DNA of 20,354 nucleotides, from assembly GCA_947628725.1 (NCBI GenBank), contig CANRAQ010000013.1:1-20354 (forward strand). The letters run 5' to 3'. The translations under genes were made by a program, and so were the position numbers. Source of the stretch: an uncultured Bacilli bacterium. GTDB lineage: Bacteria > Bacillota_I > Bacilli_A > RF39 > UBA660. Positions within the stretch are counted from its first letter, which is position 1. Every line of letters begins with the position of its first letter. Shown piece after piece: positions 7,906-14,229 of this stretch. The notes below the pieces were generated by a model. That model saw nothing but the letters and a program-made list of their open reading frames with translations, ran no database searches and was not told where the DNA came from.

Positions 7906-8910
7906 ATGAAGACAATATTAACAGGTGATAGACCTACAGGAAGATTACATCTAGGCCACTATTTTGGCTCATTAGAAAATAGAGTAAAGATGCAATATGA
8001 CTATGACACATATATTTTAATTGCTGATGTTCAAGCACTAACAGATAATTTTAATAATCCAGAAAAAGTAAGACAAAATGTAAAAGAATTGGCGTTAGAT
8101 TATTTAGCAGCAGGTATAGATCCAAAACAGGCACATATATATATACAATCATTGATACCTGAAGTTGCAGAATTAACTGTGTATTTTTCTAATTTAGTTA
8201 CAGTACCAAGATTATATCGTAATCCTACAACTAAATATGAAATTCAACAAAAACAAGCGGTATTTGGTAAAGAAGGTGAAGGTATAACTTATGGATTTTT
8301 AGGTTATCCAGTAAGCCAAACTGCAGATATAGCATGTGTAAATAGTAATATAGTTCCAGTTGGAGATGATCAGTTACCACATATAGAACAAGCAAGAGAG
8401 ATACTTAGAAAGTTTAATAGTATATATGGTGAAACATTCAATATACCAGAGCCATGTTTAAGTTCAACACCACGAATAAAAGGCTTAGATGGAAATGAAA
8501 AGATGAGTAAATCATTAAATAATTGTATATATTTATCTGATGATGAAGAAACTATAAGTAAAAAAGTTATGTCAGCTGTAACTGATCCAAACAAAATTAG
8601 AAAAGATGATCCAGCTAATCCAGATGTATGCATGGTTTATTATTACCATAAACTTATAAGAAATCCAAACATCTCTACAGTATGTAGTGAGTGTAAAAAT
8701 GGTGAAAGAGGTTGCGTATACTGTAAAAGAGAATTAGTAAGAGCTTTAATGGAATTTTTAAGACCAATACAGGAAAGAAGAAAATATTATGAAGATAAAC
8801 CAGAATTAGTTGAAGAAATATTAAAAGAAGGTACTGAAGCAACTAAGAAGAAAGCTGAAGAAGTCATGAAACGTGTAAGAGAAAACATGAAATTAGATTA
8901 TTTTGAATAA
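7906..8910 (+). CDS. trpS: Tryptophanyl-tRNA synthetase, iron-sulphur-motif type
   Basis: This is a 334-residue class I synthetase, a usual length, that charges tRNA-Trp in the cytoplasm. The ATP-binding HIGH-type motif is HLGH (15-18) in DRPTGRLHLGHYFGS, which also fixes the start because family members begin just before it. The KMSKS loop is EKMSKSLNN (199-203). Five cysteines cluster late: Cys242, 260, 263, 270 and 273. Four of them give C-x20-C-x6-C-x2-C, very close to the C-x22-C-x6-C-x2-C that binds a [4Fe-4S] cluster near the anticodon-binding part of Thermotoga maritima TrpRS. It stands alone with its own promoter and no T-box. The function is near certain; the metal cluster is inferred. 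Confidence 0.96.
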   Translation: MKTILTGDRPTGRLHLGHYFGSLENRVKMQYDYDTYILIADVQALTDNFNNPEKVRQNVKELALDYLAAGIDPKQAHIYIQSLIPEVAELTVYFSNLVTVPRLYRNPTTKYEIQQKQAVFGKEGEGITYGFLGYPVSQTADIACVNSNIVPVGDDQLPHIEQAREILRKFNSIYGETFNIPEPCLSSTPRIKGLDGNEKMSKSLNNCIYLSDDEETISKKVMSAVTDPNKIRKDDPANPDVCMVYYYHKLIRNPNISTVCSECKNGERGCVYCKRELVRALMEFLRPIQERRKYYEDKPELVEEILKEGTEATKKKAEEVMKRVRENMKLDYFE

Positions 8911-8966
8911 TAAGTAAAAAAATTAGTAAAATAGGAATAAAAAGTTAATAAAATAATATATTTTTA

Positions 8967-8995
8967 TTGACTTTTTTAATAATTTTTAGTATTAT
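8967..8995 (+). promoter_or_regulatory. Promoter of rplM-rpsI
   Basis: TTGACT at 8967-8972, exactly 17 bases, then TATTAT at 8990-8995. This is the closest match to the sigma-A -35 consensus in the window, as expected for ribosomal protein genes. The predicted start is near 9002, so the leader below is essentially the whole 5' UTR. Confidence 0.8.
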
Positions 8996-9000
8996 TTTAG

Positions 9001-9072
9001 TTGGTACATTTAATCCCACATTTAGTGAGTCCTGGGAAAACTTACTATATGTATTGGAGAAAGGAAATAGAT
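9001..9072 (+). promoter_or_regulatory. L13-leader-like 5' UTR of rplM
   Basis: The 72 bases between the transcription start and the rplM ATG contain two interleaved complementarities. TCCCA (9014-9018) pairs with TGGGA (9033-9037), and TAGTGAGT (9023-9030) pairs with ACTTACTA (9040-9047, one G-T). The order a-b-a'-b' means either a pseudoknot or two exclusive folds. A conserved L13 leader (Rfam L13_leader) precedes rplM in low-GC Gram-positives and is thought to let L13 repress its own operon. The position fits; I have not aligned it. GGAGAAAGG at 9056-9064 is the ribosome binding site. Confidence 0.6.
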
Positions 9073-9507
9073 ATGAAGAATTCATTCATGCAAAAAAAAG
9101 AAACAGTAGAACGTAATTGGTACGTAATAGATGCTGAAGGTGTTAGTTTAGGACGCCTAGCAACTAGAGTAGCCGATGTTTTACGTGGTAAGCATAAACC
9201 TACTTATACACCACATATTGATTGTGGAGATTATGTAATAGTAGTTAATGCTTCAAAAGTTAATCTAACAGGAAATAAATTGAATGATAAAGTTTATTAT
9301 AACCATTCAGGATATACTGGAGGATTAAGAGAAAGAACTGCTAAAGAAATGAGAGAAAATTATCCAGTTGAGATGATTGAAAGAGCTGTTAAAGGTATGA
9401 TACCTCATACTAGATTAGGACGCCAAGTAATTAAAAAATTATTTGTATACGAGGGTAGTGAACATCCTCATATGGCACAAAAGCCAGTAGAAATGAAAGT
9501 TAAATAG
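9073..9507 (+). CDS. rplM: 50S ribosomal protein L13
   Basis: The 144-residue protein is collinear with Bacillus L13: ERNWYVIDAEGVSLGRLA, then RGKHKPTYTPHIDCGDYV, then LTGNKLNDKVYYNHSGYTGG, then GMIPHTRLGRQVIKKLFVY and GSEHPHMAQKP. It is an early-assembly protein of the large subunit. The frame is open upstream to a TTG at 9001, but that would translate the leader; the ATG at 9073 matches the family start and follows a good ribosome binding site by 8 bases. It is co-transcribed with rpsI, whose ribosome binding site overlaps the rplM stop codon. Confidence 0.97.
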   Translation: MKNSFMQKKETVERNWYVIDAEGVSLGRLATRVADVLRGKHKPTYTPHIDCGDYVIVVNASKVNLTGNKLNDKVYYNHSGYTGGLRERTAKEMRENYPVEMIERAVKGMIPHTRLGRQVIKKLFVYEGSEHPHMAQKPVEMKVK

Positions 9508-9517
9508 GAGGTTTTAA

Positions 9518-9928
9518 ATGGCAAAAGTATTTATAGGAACAGGAAGAAGAAAAACTTCAGTAGCTCAAGTTAAAATGACTGCAGGTACTGGAAAAATCAC
9601 TGTTAATGGTGTAGATGTTAATGAATTTATGCCATATGCTACAAATGTAATGGATTTAAAACAACCTTTAGTAGCTACTAATAATGAAAATACATTTGAT
9701 ATAGAAGTTAAAGTTACTGGTGGAGGAGCTAGTGGTCAAACAGGAGCAATCCGTTTAGGTATAACTAGAGCTTTACTTGAATATGATAAAGCAAACGAAT
9801 CTAATGAAGATAGCTATAGAAAAATATTAAAGAAAGCAGGATTCGTTACTCGTGATTCTAGAGTTAAAGAACGTAAAAAACCAGGTCTTAAAGCAGCCCG
9901 TCGTGCGCCTCAGTTCTCAAAGCGTTAA
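9518..9928 (+). CDS. rpsI: 30S ribosomal protein S9
   Basis: This is a 136-residue protein with the full S9 pattern: GTGRRKTSVAQVKM at the N-terminus, VTGGGASGQTGAIRLGITRALLEYD in the middle, and the conserved basic tail KKPGLKAARRAPQFSKR, whose last Arg reaches the ribosomal P site in known structures. AGGAGG at 9506-9511 gives a strong start signal 6 bases before the ATG and overlaps the rplM stop. It is the last gene of the rplM-rpsI unit and is followed by a clear terminator. Confidence 0.98.
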   Translation: MAKVFIGTGRRKTSVAQVKMTAGTGKITVNGVDVNEFMPYATNVMDLKQPLVATNNENTFDIEVKVTGGGASGQTGAIRLGITRALLEYDKANESNEDSYRKILKKAGFVTRDSRVKERKKPGLKAARRAPQFSKR

Positions 9929-9941
9929 CAAAAGTTTTTTC

Positions 9942-9964
9942 AAAGTCCATATTGGACTTTTTTC
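9942..9964 (+). terminator. Terminator of rplM-rpsI
   Basis: A perfect 8-base stem, AAAGTCCA (9942-9949) with TGGACTTT (9953-9960), loop TAT, followed directly by a T-rich tract (TTTTTT then CTTTT). It lies 13 bases after the rpsI stop. Confidence 0.9.
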
Positions 9965-9994
9965 TTTTCTACATATTGATAATATATAAATTCA

Positions 9995-10000
9995 TATAAT
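9995..10000 (+). promoter_or_regulatory. -10 element placed for a leaderless transcript
   Basis: A perfect TATAAT ends 5 bases before the ATG at 10006, so transcription would start on or next to the A of the ATG. There is no AGGAGG-like sequence upstream. No convincing -35 is seen: TTGATA at 9976-9981 has a spacer of only 13 bases. Confidence 0.45.
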
Positions 10001-10005
10001 TAAAT

Positions 10006-10668
10006 ATGAAAGATATAGAATTTTTAAAATATTCATTAATTATACATAGAGGAAAATATAATAGTAAATTGGTTGAAAATACATTACCATCATTTGTAAA
10101 ATGTATGGATAAGAATTATATGATAGAATTAGATATACATATGCTTAATGATGGAAATATAGTAGTATATCATGATTATAATCTTTTAAGACTATGTGGT
10201 GTAAATAAAATTATTGAATCACAAAATATTAAAGATTTAAAAACTATAAAAATTAAAAATAAATACTCTATTCCAACTTTAAGTCAAGTTATAAACATAA
10301 TAGATGGTAAAGTCCCTTTACTTATAGAAATTAAAGATTTAGATAGCAATAGTAAATTTGAGGAAGAAATAGTAAAAATATTAGATAATTATAAAGGTAA
10401 GTTTGCTATACAAAGTATGAATCCATTTGTAATAGATTGGTTTTATAAATATAGAAAAGAATATACTATAGGAATTATAGTATTTAATGAATTAAATTTA
10501 AAACTATTAAAAAAGTATTTAAGAAAAGTTGATTTCATATCTATAAATAAAAAATATCTTCCATTAGATATAAAAAAATTTACAATAGGTTGGACTATAA
10601 AAGATAGTAAACAGTACACCAAATATAAAAAATTATGTGATAATTTAATATGTGAAAATATTTTATAA
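10006..10668 (+). CDS. Glycerophosphodiester phosphodiesterase family protein
   Basis: This is a 220-residue GDPD TIM-barrel protein that would hydrolyse glycerophosphodiesters (deacylated lipids or related head groups) to glycerol-3-phosphate and an alcohol. The expected active-site residues are present: His14-Arg15 in IIHRG, Glu24-Asn25 in VENTLPSF, Glu41 and Asp43 in IELDIHM, His56-Asp57 in VVYHDYNL, IPTL at 89-92 and Glu108 in LLIEIK. No signal peptide is visible, so it should be cytoplasmic. The C-terminal part is a little short and divergent (GWTIKDSKQY), but the family's Trp in the GWT strand is kept. No ribosome binding site precedes the ATG. It stands between the rpsI terminator and the methyltransferase gene. 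Confidence 0.88.
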   Translation: MKDIEFLKYSLIIHRGKYNSKLVENTLPSFVKCMDKNYMIELDIHMLNDGNIVVYHDYNLLRLCGVNKIIESQNIKDLKTIKIKNKYSIPTLSQVINIIDGKVPLLIEIKDLDSNSKFEEEIVKILDNYKGKFAIQSMNPFVIDWFYKYRKEYTIGIIVFNELNLKLLKKYLRKVDFISINKKYLPLDIKKFTIGWTIKDSKQYTKYKKLCDNLICENIL

Positions 10669-10679
10669 TGTGATATACT
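10651..10679 (+). promoter_or_regulatory. Possible promoter of the methyltransferase-rluA pair
   Basis: TATACT at 10674-10679 with extended TGA (TGATATACT) and a weak TGTGAA 17 bases upstream, overlapping the end of the GDPD gene. A second -10-like TATAAT at 10679-10684 overlaps it. Read-through from the GDPD gene is the alternative. Confidence 0.4.
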
Positions 10680-10701
10680 ATAATAGAACTCGGGTGATTA
10701 A

Positions 10702-11574
10702 ATGAGAAGAATAAGTAATGAATGGAAAGATTATGAATGTATAGATGCAGGTAATGGTGAAAAATTAGAACGTTGGGGTAAAATTTATCTTAGAAGACCT
10801 GATCCGCAAGCTATATGGAATGTTGAGTATAATGATAAATGGAATAAAGTAGATGGACACTATTTTAGAAGCAATAAAGGTGGTGGAGAATGGAAGTTTT
10901 ATTCAAAATTACCAGAATATTGGGTAGTAAGTTATAAACATCTAAAATTTAAAGTAAGCCCAACTAATTTTAAACATACTGGTCTTTTTCCAGAACAAGC
11001 AACTAATTGGGATTTTATGATGGATATGATAAAAAATAGTAATAGAAAAATAAAAGTATTAAATTTGTTTTCATATACGGGTGCTGCAACAATGGCATGT
11101 TCAAGTGCTGGTGCAGATGTAGTACAGGTCGATGCTTCAAAAGGTATGACTGAATGGGCAAAAGAGAATATGAAATTATGTGGTCTTGAAAATAATTCAA
11201 TAAGATTCATTGTAGATGACTGCCTAAAGTTTGTTGAAAGAGAATATAGGAGAGGAAACAAGTATGATGCTATAGTCATGGATCCTCCAAGTTATGGTAG
11301 AGGGCCTAATAATGAAGTTTGGAAATTTGAAAAATCTATTTATGAACTTATAAATGCCTGTATAAAAATATTAAGTGATAAACCATTATTTTTCTTAATT
11401 AATTCATATACAACAGGTATTTCTAGTATAGTTTTAGAAAATATATTAAAAACTACACTATTGCCACTATATCCTAATGGAAAAATAGATACTGGAGAAA
11501 TAGGTATAAATATAACAAGAGATAATTTAATACTTCCTTGTGGAATATATGGAAGGTATATTGGTAATGATTAA
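10702..11574 (+). CDS. Class I SAM-dependent methyltransferase, RlmI/RlmK-like
   Basis: This is a 290-residue protein. Residues 1-100 form an N-terminal domain with LERWGKIYLRRPDPQAIW, usual in this group. The Rossmann fold follows: motif I NLFSYTGAAT (121-130), the acidic residue binding SAM ribose in VVQVDASKGM (Asp144), the adenine-loop acid in FIVDDCLKF, and motif IV DPPSYGRG (194-201). These features match the RlmI-like 23S rRNA m5C methyltransferase branch; the exact target base cannot be read from sequence. GGGTGAT precedes the ATG. Its last 8 bases overlap the start of the RluA gene, so two RNA-modification enzymes appear translationally coupled. Confidence 0.85.
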   Translation: MRRISNEWKDYECIDAGNGEKLERWGKIYLRRPDPQAIWNVEYNDKWNKVDGHYFRSNKGGGEWKFYSKLPEYWVVSYKHLKFKVSPTNFKHTGLFPEQATNWDFMMDMIKNSNRKIKVLNLFSYTGAATMACSSAGADVVQVDASKGMTEWAKENMKLCGLENNSIRFIVDDCLKFVEREYRRGNKYDAIVMDPPSYGRGPNNEVWKFEKSIYELINACIKILSDKPLFFLINSYTTGISSIVLENILKTTLLPLYPNGKIDTGEIGINITRDNLILPCGIYGRYIGND

Positions 11575-12214
11575 TATAATATATGAAGATAATCATCTGC
11601 TTGTAGTAGAAAAACCAATAAATATACCTGTACAAGGAGATAAAAGCAATGATGTAGATTTTTTAACGATGCTTAAAGACTATATAAAAAAAAGAGATAA
11701 AAAACCAGGTAATGTATACCTTGGATTAGTTCATAGGTTAGATAGGCCTGTAGGTGGAATAATGGTATTTGCTAAAACTAGCAAGTGTGCATCAAGATTA
11801 AGTGAACAAATTAGAACTAATATGATGAAAAAAACATATTATGCTGTTTTAGAAAATAAAGTAAATAATAAAGGTACATTAAAAGATAAGTTGTTAAAAG
11901 ATACAAAAAAGAATATAGTTAAGGTAGACGAAAATGGTAAAGATGCTATATTGAATTATGAACTAATTGACTATAAAAATAACTTATCTTTAGTTAAAAT
12001 AGATTTAGTTACAGGTAGATCACATCAGATAAGAGTACAATTTTCTTCTAGGAATTTTCCTTTATATGGAGATCAGAAATATAATAAGAATAGTAAACCG
12101 GGTGAACAAATCGCACTTTTTTCAAATTCCATTACTTTTAACCATCCAATAACCAAGGAAAGATTAACTTTTAAAATAGATTTACCAAATAGATATCCTT
12201 GGAATATATTTTAA
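11567..12214 (+). CDS. RluA-family RNA pseudouridine synthase
   Basis: This is a 215-residue single-domain enzyme converting uridine to pseudouridine in rRNA or tRNA. The catalytic motif is GLVHRLDRPVGGIMVF with Asp59 in HRLD; the second family block is TGRSHQIRVQF followed by PLYGDQKY. There is no N-terminal S4 domain, as in short RluA-type enzymes. I choose the ATG at 11567 rather than an in-frame GTG at 11540, because INIIYEDNHLLVVEKP is the usual N-terminus and GGAAGG at 11551-11556 is well placed. The start overlaps the methyltransferase stop by 8 bases (ATGATTAA), typical of coupled translation. Confidence 0.93.
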   Translation: MINIIYEDNHLLVVEKPINIPVQGDKSNDVDFLTMLKDYIKKRDKKPGNVYLGLVHRLDRPVGGIMVFAKTSKCASRLSEQIRTNMMKKTYYAVLENKVNNKGTLKDKLLKDTKKNIVKVDENGKDAILNYELIDYKNNLSLVKIDLVTGRSHQIRVQFSSRNFPLYGDQKYNKNSKPGEQIALFSNSITFNHPITKERLTFKIDLPNRYPWNIF

Positions 12215-12312
12215 AAGATTATATATATTTATGCATAAAAAAAGTATATTAAATTTAGTATGCAAATATTTTTAAGAAGTAAACAAATTTGTAGTAAAAC
12301 GCAGGAGGCAGT

Positions 12313-13206
12313 ATGAAAAATAGATCAGAAAGAAATATATTGTTAGCTTTCATATTAAATATAACTTTTTCTATCTTCGAATTTATAGGAGGTGCTATAA
12401 CAAATAGTGTAGCTATTGCATCAGATTCTATTCATGATATGGGAGATGCTATAAGTATAGGTATATCCTATTTTTTAGAAAAAATTAGTAAAAAGAAGCC
12501 AGATAATAAATATACTTATGGTTATATAAGATATTCTGTAATAGGAAGTTTAATAACTACTACTATTTTGTTATTAGGTTCTTGCCTAGTTATATTTAGT
12601 TCAATATATAAAATAATTAATCCAACAGATATAGATTATAGTGGAATGATTATTCTTGCGGTAATTGGTGTAATTATAAACTTTCTTGCAACATATTTTA
12701 CTAAAGATGGACATTCTTTAAACCAAAAATCAGTTAATTTACATATGTTAGAAGATGTATTAGGTTGGATAGTTGTTTTAATAGGCGCTATTATAATGAG
12801 ATTTACTGATATAAAGCTAATAGACCCAATATTGTCTATTGCAGTATCAACATTTATATTAGTTCAAGCATTTAGAAATTTTAAATCTATAATAGATCTG
12901 TTTTTAGAAAAAATTCCAAAAGGAATATCTATAGATGAATTGAGAAGCCATATACTTAAAATAAAAGGAGTTAAAGGAGTACACCACATCCATATTTGGA
13001 GTATAGATGGATATAATAATTATGCTACTATGCACATAGTAAGTGATGGTAAATGTGATAATGTAAAAGAATTAGTTAAAGATGAACTAAAAGAGCATGG
13101 AATATGTCATACTACTATAGAGTTAGAGGGTACTCACGAGGTTTGTAGTGAAGAGAATTGTACTATGGATAATATAAATATAGAACCACACCATCACCAT
13201 CACTAG
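12313..13206 (+). CDS. CDF-family divalent metal cation exporter with natural His5 tail
   Basis: This 297-residue protein belongs to the cation diffusion facilitator family (CzcD/ZitB type), which exports Zn2+ and similar ions in exchange for protons. Six membrane segments lie between about 8 and 195. The transport site is HDMGD (His41, Asp45) in the second and HMLED (His144, Asp148) in the fifth, the H-x3-D/H-x3-D set usual for Zn2+-type carriers. The cytoplasmic domain (about 205-275) carries VHHIHIWSIDG. The tail adds Cys278, Cys283 and EPHHHHH at the end, a likely extra metal ligand. A strong AGGAGG (12303-12308) precedes the ATG. Upstream there are two short palindromes, 12228-12239 and 12283-12292, but no clear promoter. 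Confidence 0.93.
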   Translation: MKNRSERNILLAFILNITFSIFEFIGGAITNSVAIASDSIHDMGDAISIGISYFLEKISKKKPDNKYTYGYIRYSVIGSLITTTILLLGSCLVIFSSIYKIINPTDIDYSGMIILAVIGVIINFLATYFTKDGHSLNQKSVNLHMLEDVLGWIVVLIGAIIMRFTDIKLIDPILSIAVSTFILVQAFRNFKSIIDLFLEKIPKGISIDELRSHILKIKGVKGVHHIHIWSIDGYNNYATMHIVSDGKCDNVKELVKDELKEHGICHTTIELEGTHEVCSEENCTMDNINIEPHHHHH

Positions 13207-13227
13207 TTTATTTTAATAGTTATTTAA

Positions 13228-13256
13228 GTTACATATTACTCAAATTGAGATGTAAC
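13228..13256 (+). repeat. Inverted repeat after the CDF gene
   Basis: GTTACAT (13228-13234) pairs with ATGTAAC (13250-13256), with an inner CTC/GAG (13239-13241/13247-13249) stem. There is no T run after it, so it is not a terminator by itself. It may stabilise the 3' end of the CDF mRNA or act as an operator site; no function is shown. Confidence 0.4.
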
Positions 13257-13278
13257 AAATGAGAATCTATAAGTACTG

Positions 13279-13306
13279 AAGATACTTCGATTGAAAGTAT
13301 CTTTTT
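13279..13306 (+). terminator. Terminator after the CDF gene
   Basis: A perfect 9-base stem, AAGATACTT (13279-13287) with AAGTATCTT (13295-13303), loop CGATTGA, followed by TTT (T run 13302-13306). It separates the CDF transcript from the CPBP gene. An overlapping 5-base alternative pairing (AAGTA at 13271 with TACTT at 13283) exists but is weak. Confidence 0.8.
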
Positions 13307-13330
13307 AAATGTTTATAAAGATGATATAAT
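13302..13330 (+). promoter_or_regulatory. Promoter of the CPBP gene
   Basis: TATAAT at 13325-13330 with extended TGA (TGATATAAT) and a weak TTTTTA -35, 17 bases upstream, that shares the T run of the preceding terminator. It lies about 21 bases before the ATG, leaving room for GAAGGTGAT as ribosome binding site. Confidence 0.6.
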
Positions 13331-13351
13331 GATTTCAGAAGGTGATATAAT

Positions 13352-14011
13352 ATGACTAATTTTTTAAATAATTATTATATTGAAAATTTTATTTATTCAG
13401 TTATAATGCTTTTACTTACATTTGGGGTAATTAAATCATTATCAAAGAACAATATTAAAATAAAAAATAAATTTAGTTATAAAAAAATAGATATAATATT
13501 TCTATTAAAGTACTTATTTTTATCATTTGCGATACGAATTTTATTTGAACAAATAGGAATAAAATTTAATTTCAATATTCATGGAAATGATTTTGATATA
13601 AATATTTTTACAATTTTAGTATATATATTAGTTATTTGTATTATCGCACCAATAACAGAAGAAATTGTTATAAGATTTGGACTCTTTGAATGGCTGAAAA
13701 AGTATTTTAATAATTTTATAACTATTATATTGGTTTCTTTAATATTTGTATTTCTTCATGGTTATAATTTTTATGTTTCTTTAATATTATTATGTTTGAG
13801 TTTAATATGGACATTTATCTATAGTAAAAAATCTAATTTGTTTTATCCAATTGTATTACATTTTTTTCACAATTTATATGCATTAACTGGTTGTTTTAAT
13901 ATAAATAATATTTTTTATATTATTTTTGGAATCATAAGTCTTTGCTTATATATTATTTTAATATTAATACAAAAAGAAGGAAGTTTAATTACTTCCCCAA
14001 AAAAAGATTAA
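13352..14011 (+). CDS. CPBP (Abi) family intramembrane metalloprotease
   Basis: This 219-residue protein is mostly membrane-embedded (about 6-7 hydrophobic segments) and has the three CPBP motifs: EExxxR as TEEIVIR (Glu103, Glu104, Arg108), FxxxH at 132-136 (FVFLH) and HxxxN at 170-174 (HFFHN). These match the Rce1-like glutamate intramembrane protease family. In Gram-positive bacteria such genes often accompany bacteriocin loci and give self-immunity or process peptides (the PlnP and PncO type). Here it is convergent with, and overlaps by 23 bases, the double-glycine peptide gene on the other strand, which makes that role attractive. The role is inferred; the family is clear. Its last codons also encode the minus-strand terminator of that peptide. 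Confidence 0.88.
   Translation: MTNFLNNYYIENFIYSVIMLLLTFGVIKSLSKNNIKIKNKFSYKKIDIIFLLKYLFLSFAIRILFEQIGIKFNFNIHGNDFDINIFTILVYILVICIIAPITEEIVIRFGLFEWLKKYFNNFITIILVSLIFVFLHGYNFYVSLILLCLSLIWTFIYSKKSNLFYPIVLHFFHNLYALTGCFNINNIFYIIFGIISLCLYIILILIQKEGSLITSPKKD
13971..13996 (-). terminator. Terminator of the double-glycine peptide gene
   Basis: Read on the minus strand: GGAAGT, loop AATTAA, ACTTCC, then TTCTTTTT. The stem is perfect (6 pairs) and the peptide's stop codon lies at the stem-loop junction. On the plus strand no T run follows, so it acts on the minus strand only. It lies inside the 3' end of the CPBP gene. Confidence 0.7.
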
Positions 14012-14114
14012 CAACAAATCTGTATACCTTGATAAATATAGTATATGAAGGACAACTAATTATTAATGATCCGCCATTTATACTTGCAAGTTCATCGTCT
14101 GTTAGATATAACAT
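13989..14114 (-). CDS. Double-glycine leader peptide: bacteriocin-like or pheromone precursor
   Basis: This 41-codon gene starts at the ATG at 14114-14112. A near-perfect ribosome binding site, GAGGAGGTG, lies at 14128-14120, 5 bases upstream. The first 15 residues are MLYLTDDELASINGG, matching the leader consensus L-S/T-x-x-E-L-x-x-I-x-G-G cut by C39-peptidase ABC exporters. The predicted mature peptide is 26 residues, begins SLIISCPSY, ends VNLFLGK, and carries two Lys and one Arg with no acidic residue (net about +3). It is hydrophobic, with a single Cys, so no internal disulphide. An intrinsic terminator follows immediately. No exporter or C39 peptidase is in the window. The CPBP gene, convergent and overlapping by 23 bases, is the immunity or processing candidate. 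A lone pheromone is the alternative. Confidence 0.75.
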   Translation of the reverse strand: MLYLTDDELASINGGSLIISCPSYTIFIKVYRFVVNLFLGK

Positions 14115-14177
14115 AATTTCACCTCCTCATATATATCATTCTACAAAACTTTCGAATTTCCTTTTAAATTTCTTAAA

Positions 14178-14206
14178 TTTTCAAAAAAATTAAAATAATG
14201 TATAAT
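14178..14206 (+). promoter_or_regulatory. Promoter of the possible second small peptide
   Basis: TTTTCA at 14178-14183, a 17-base spacer and a perfect TATAAT at 14201-14206. The predicted start near 14213 leaves GTAGAGGT as ribosome binding site before the ATG at 14230. It is divergent from the double-glycine peptide gene. Confidence 0.55.
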
Positions 14207-14229
14207 ATATTAAATTTGTAGAGGTAATT

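Noticed and set aside
9001..9072. TTG at 9001 as the start of L13 with a 24-residue extension
   Set aside because: The extension translates the structured leader, does not match L13 N-termini, and would start at the transcription start with no ribosome binding site. The ATG at 9073 fits.
12228..12292. Palindromes TTTATGCATAAA and ACAAATTTGT as metal-regulator operators for the CDF gene
   Set aside because: Short AT palindromes are expected by chance at this composition, they do not match a known Zur, CzrA or MntR box, and no promoter could be tied to them.
13271..13306. Antiterminator/terminator switch upstream of the CPBP gene
   Set aside because: The alternative stem is only 5 A-T-rich pairs, and the CPBP gene has its own promoter after the terminator, so a simple end for the CDF transcript explains it.
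13942..14193. Plus-strand 83-codon frame overlapping the end of the CPBP gene
   Set aside because: It is antisense to the double-glycine peptide gene, lacks a ribosome binding site, and reads as low-complexity shadow sequence.
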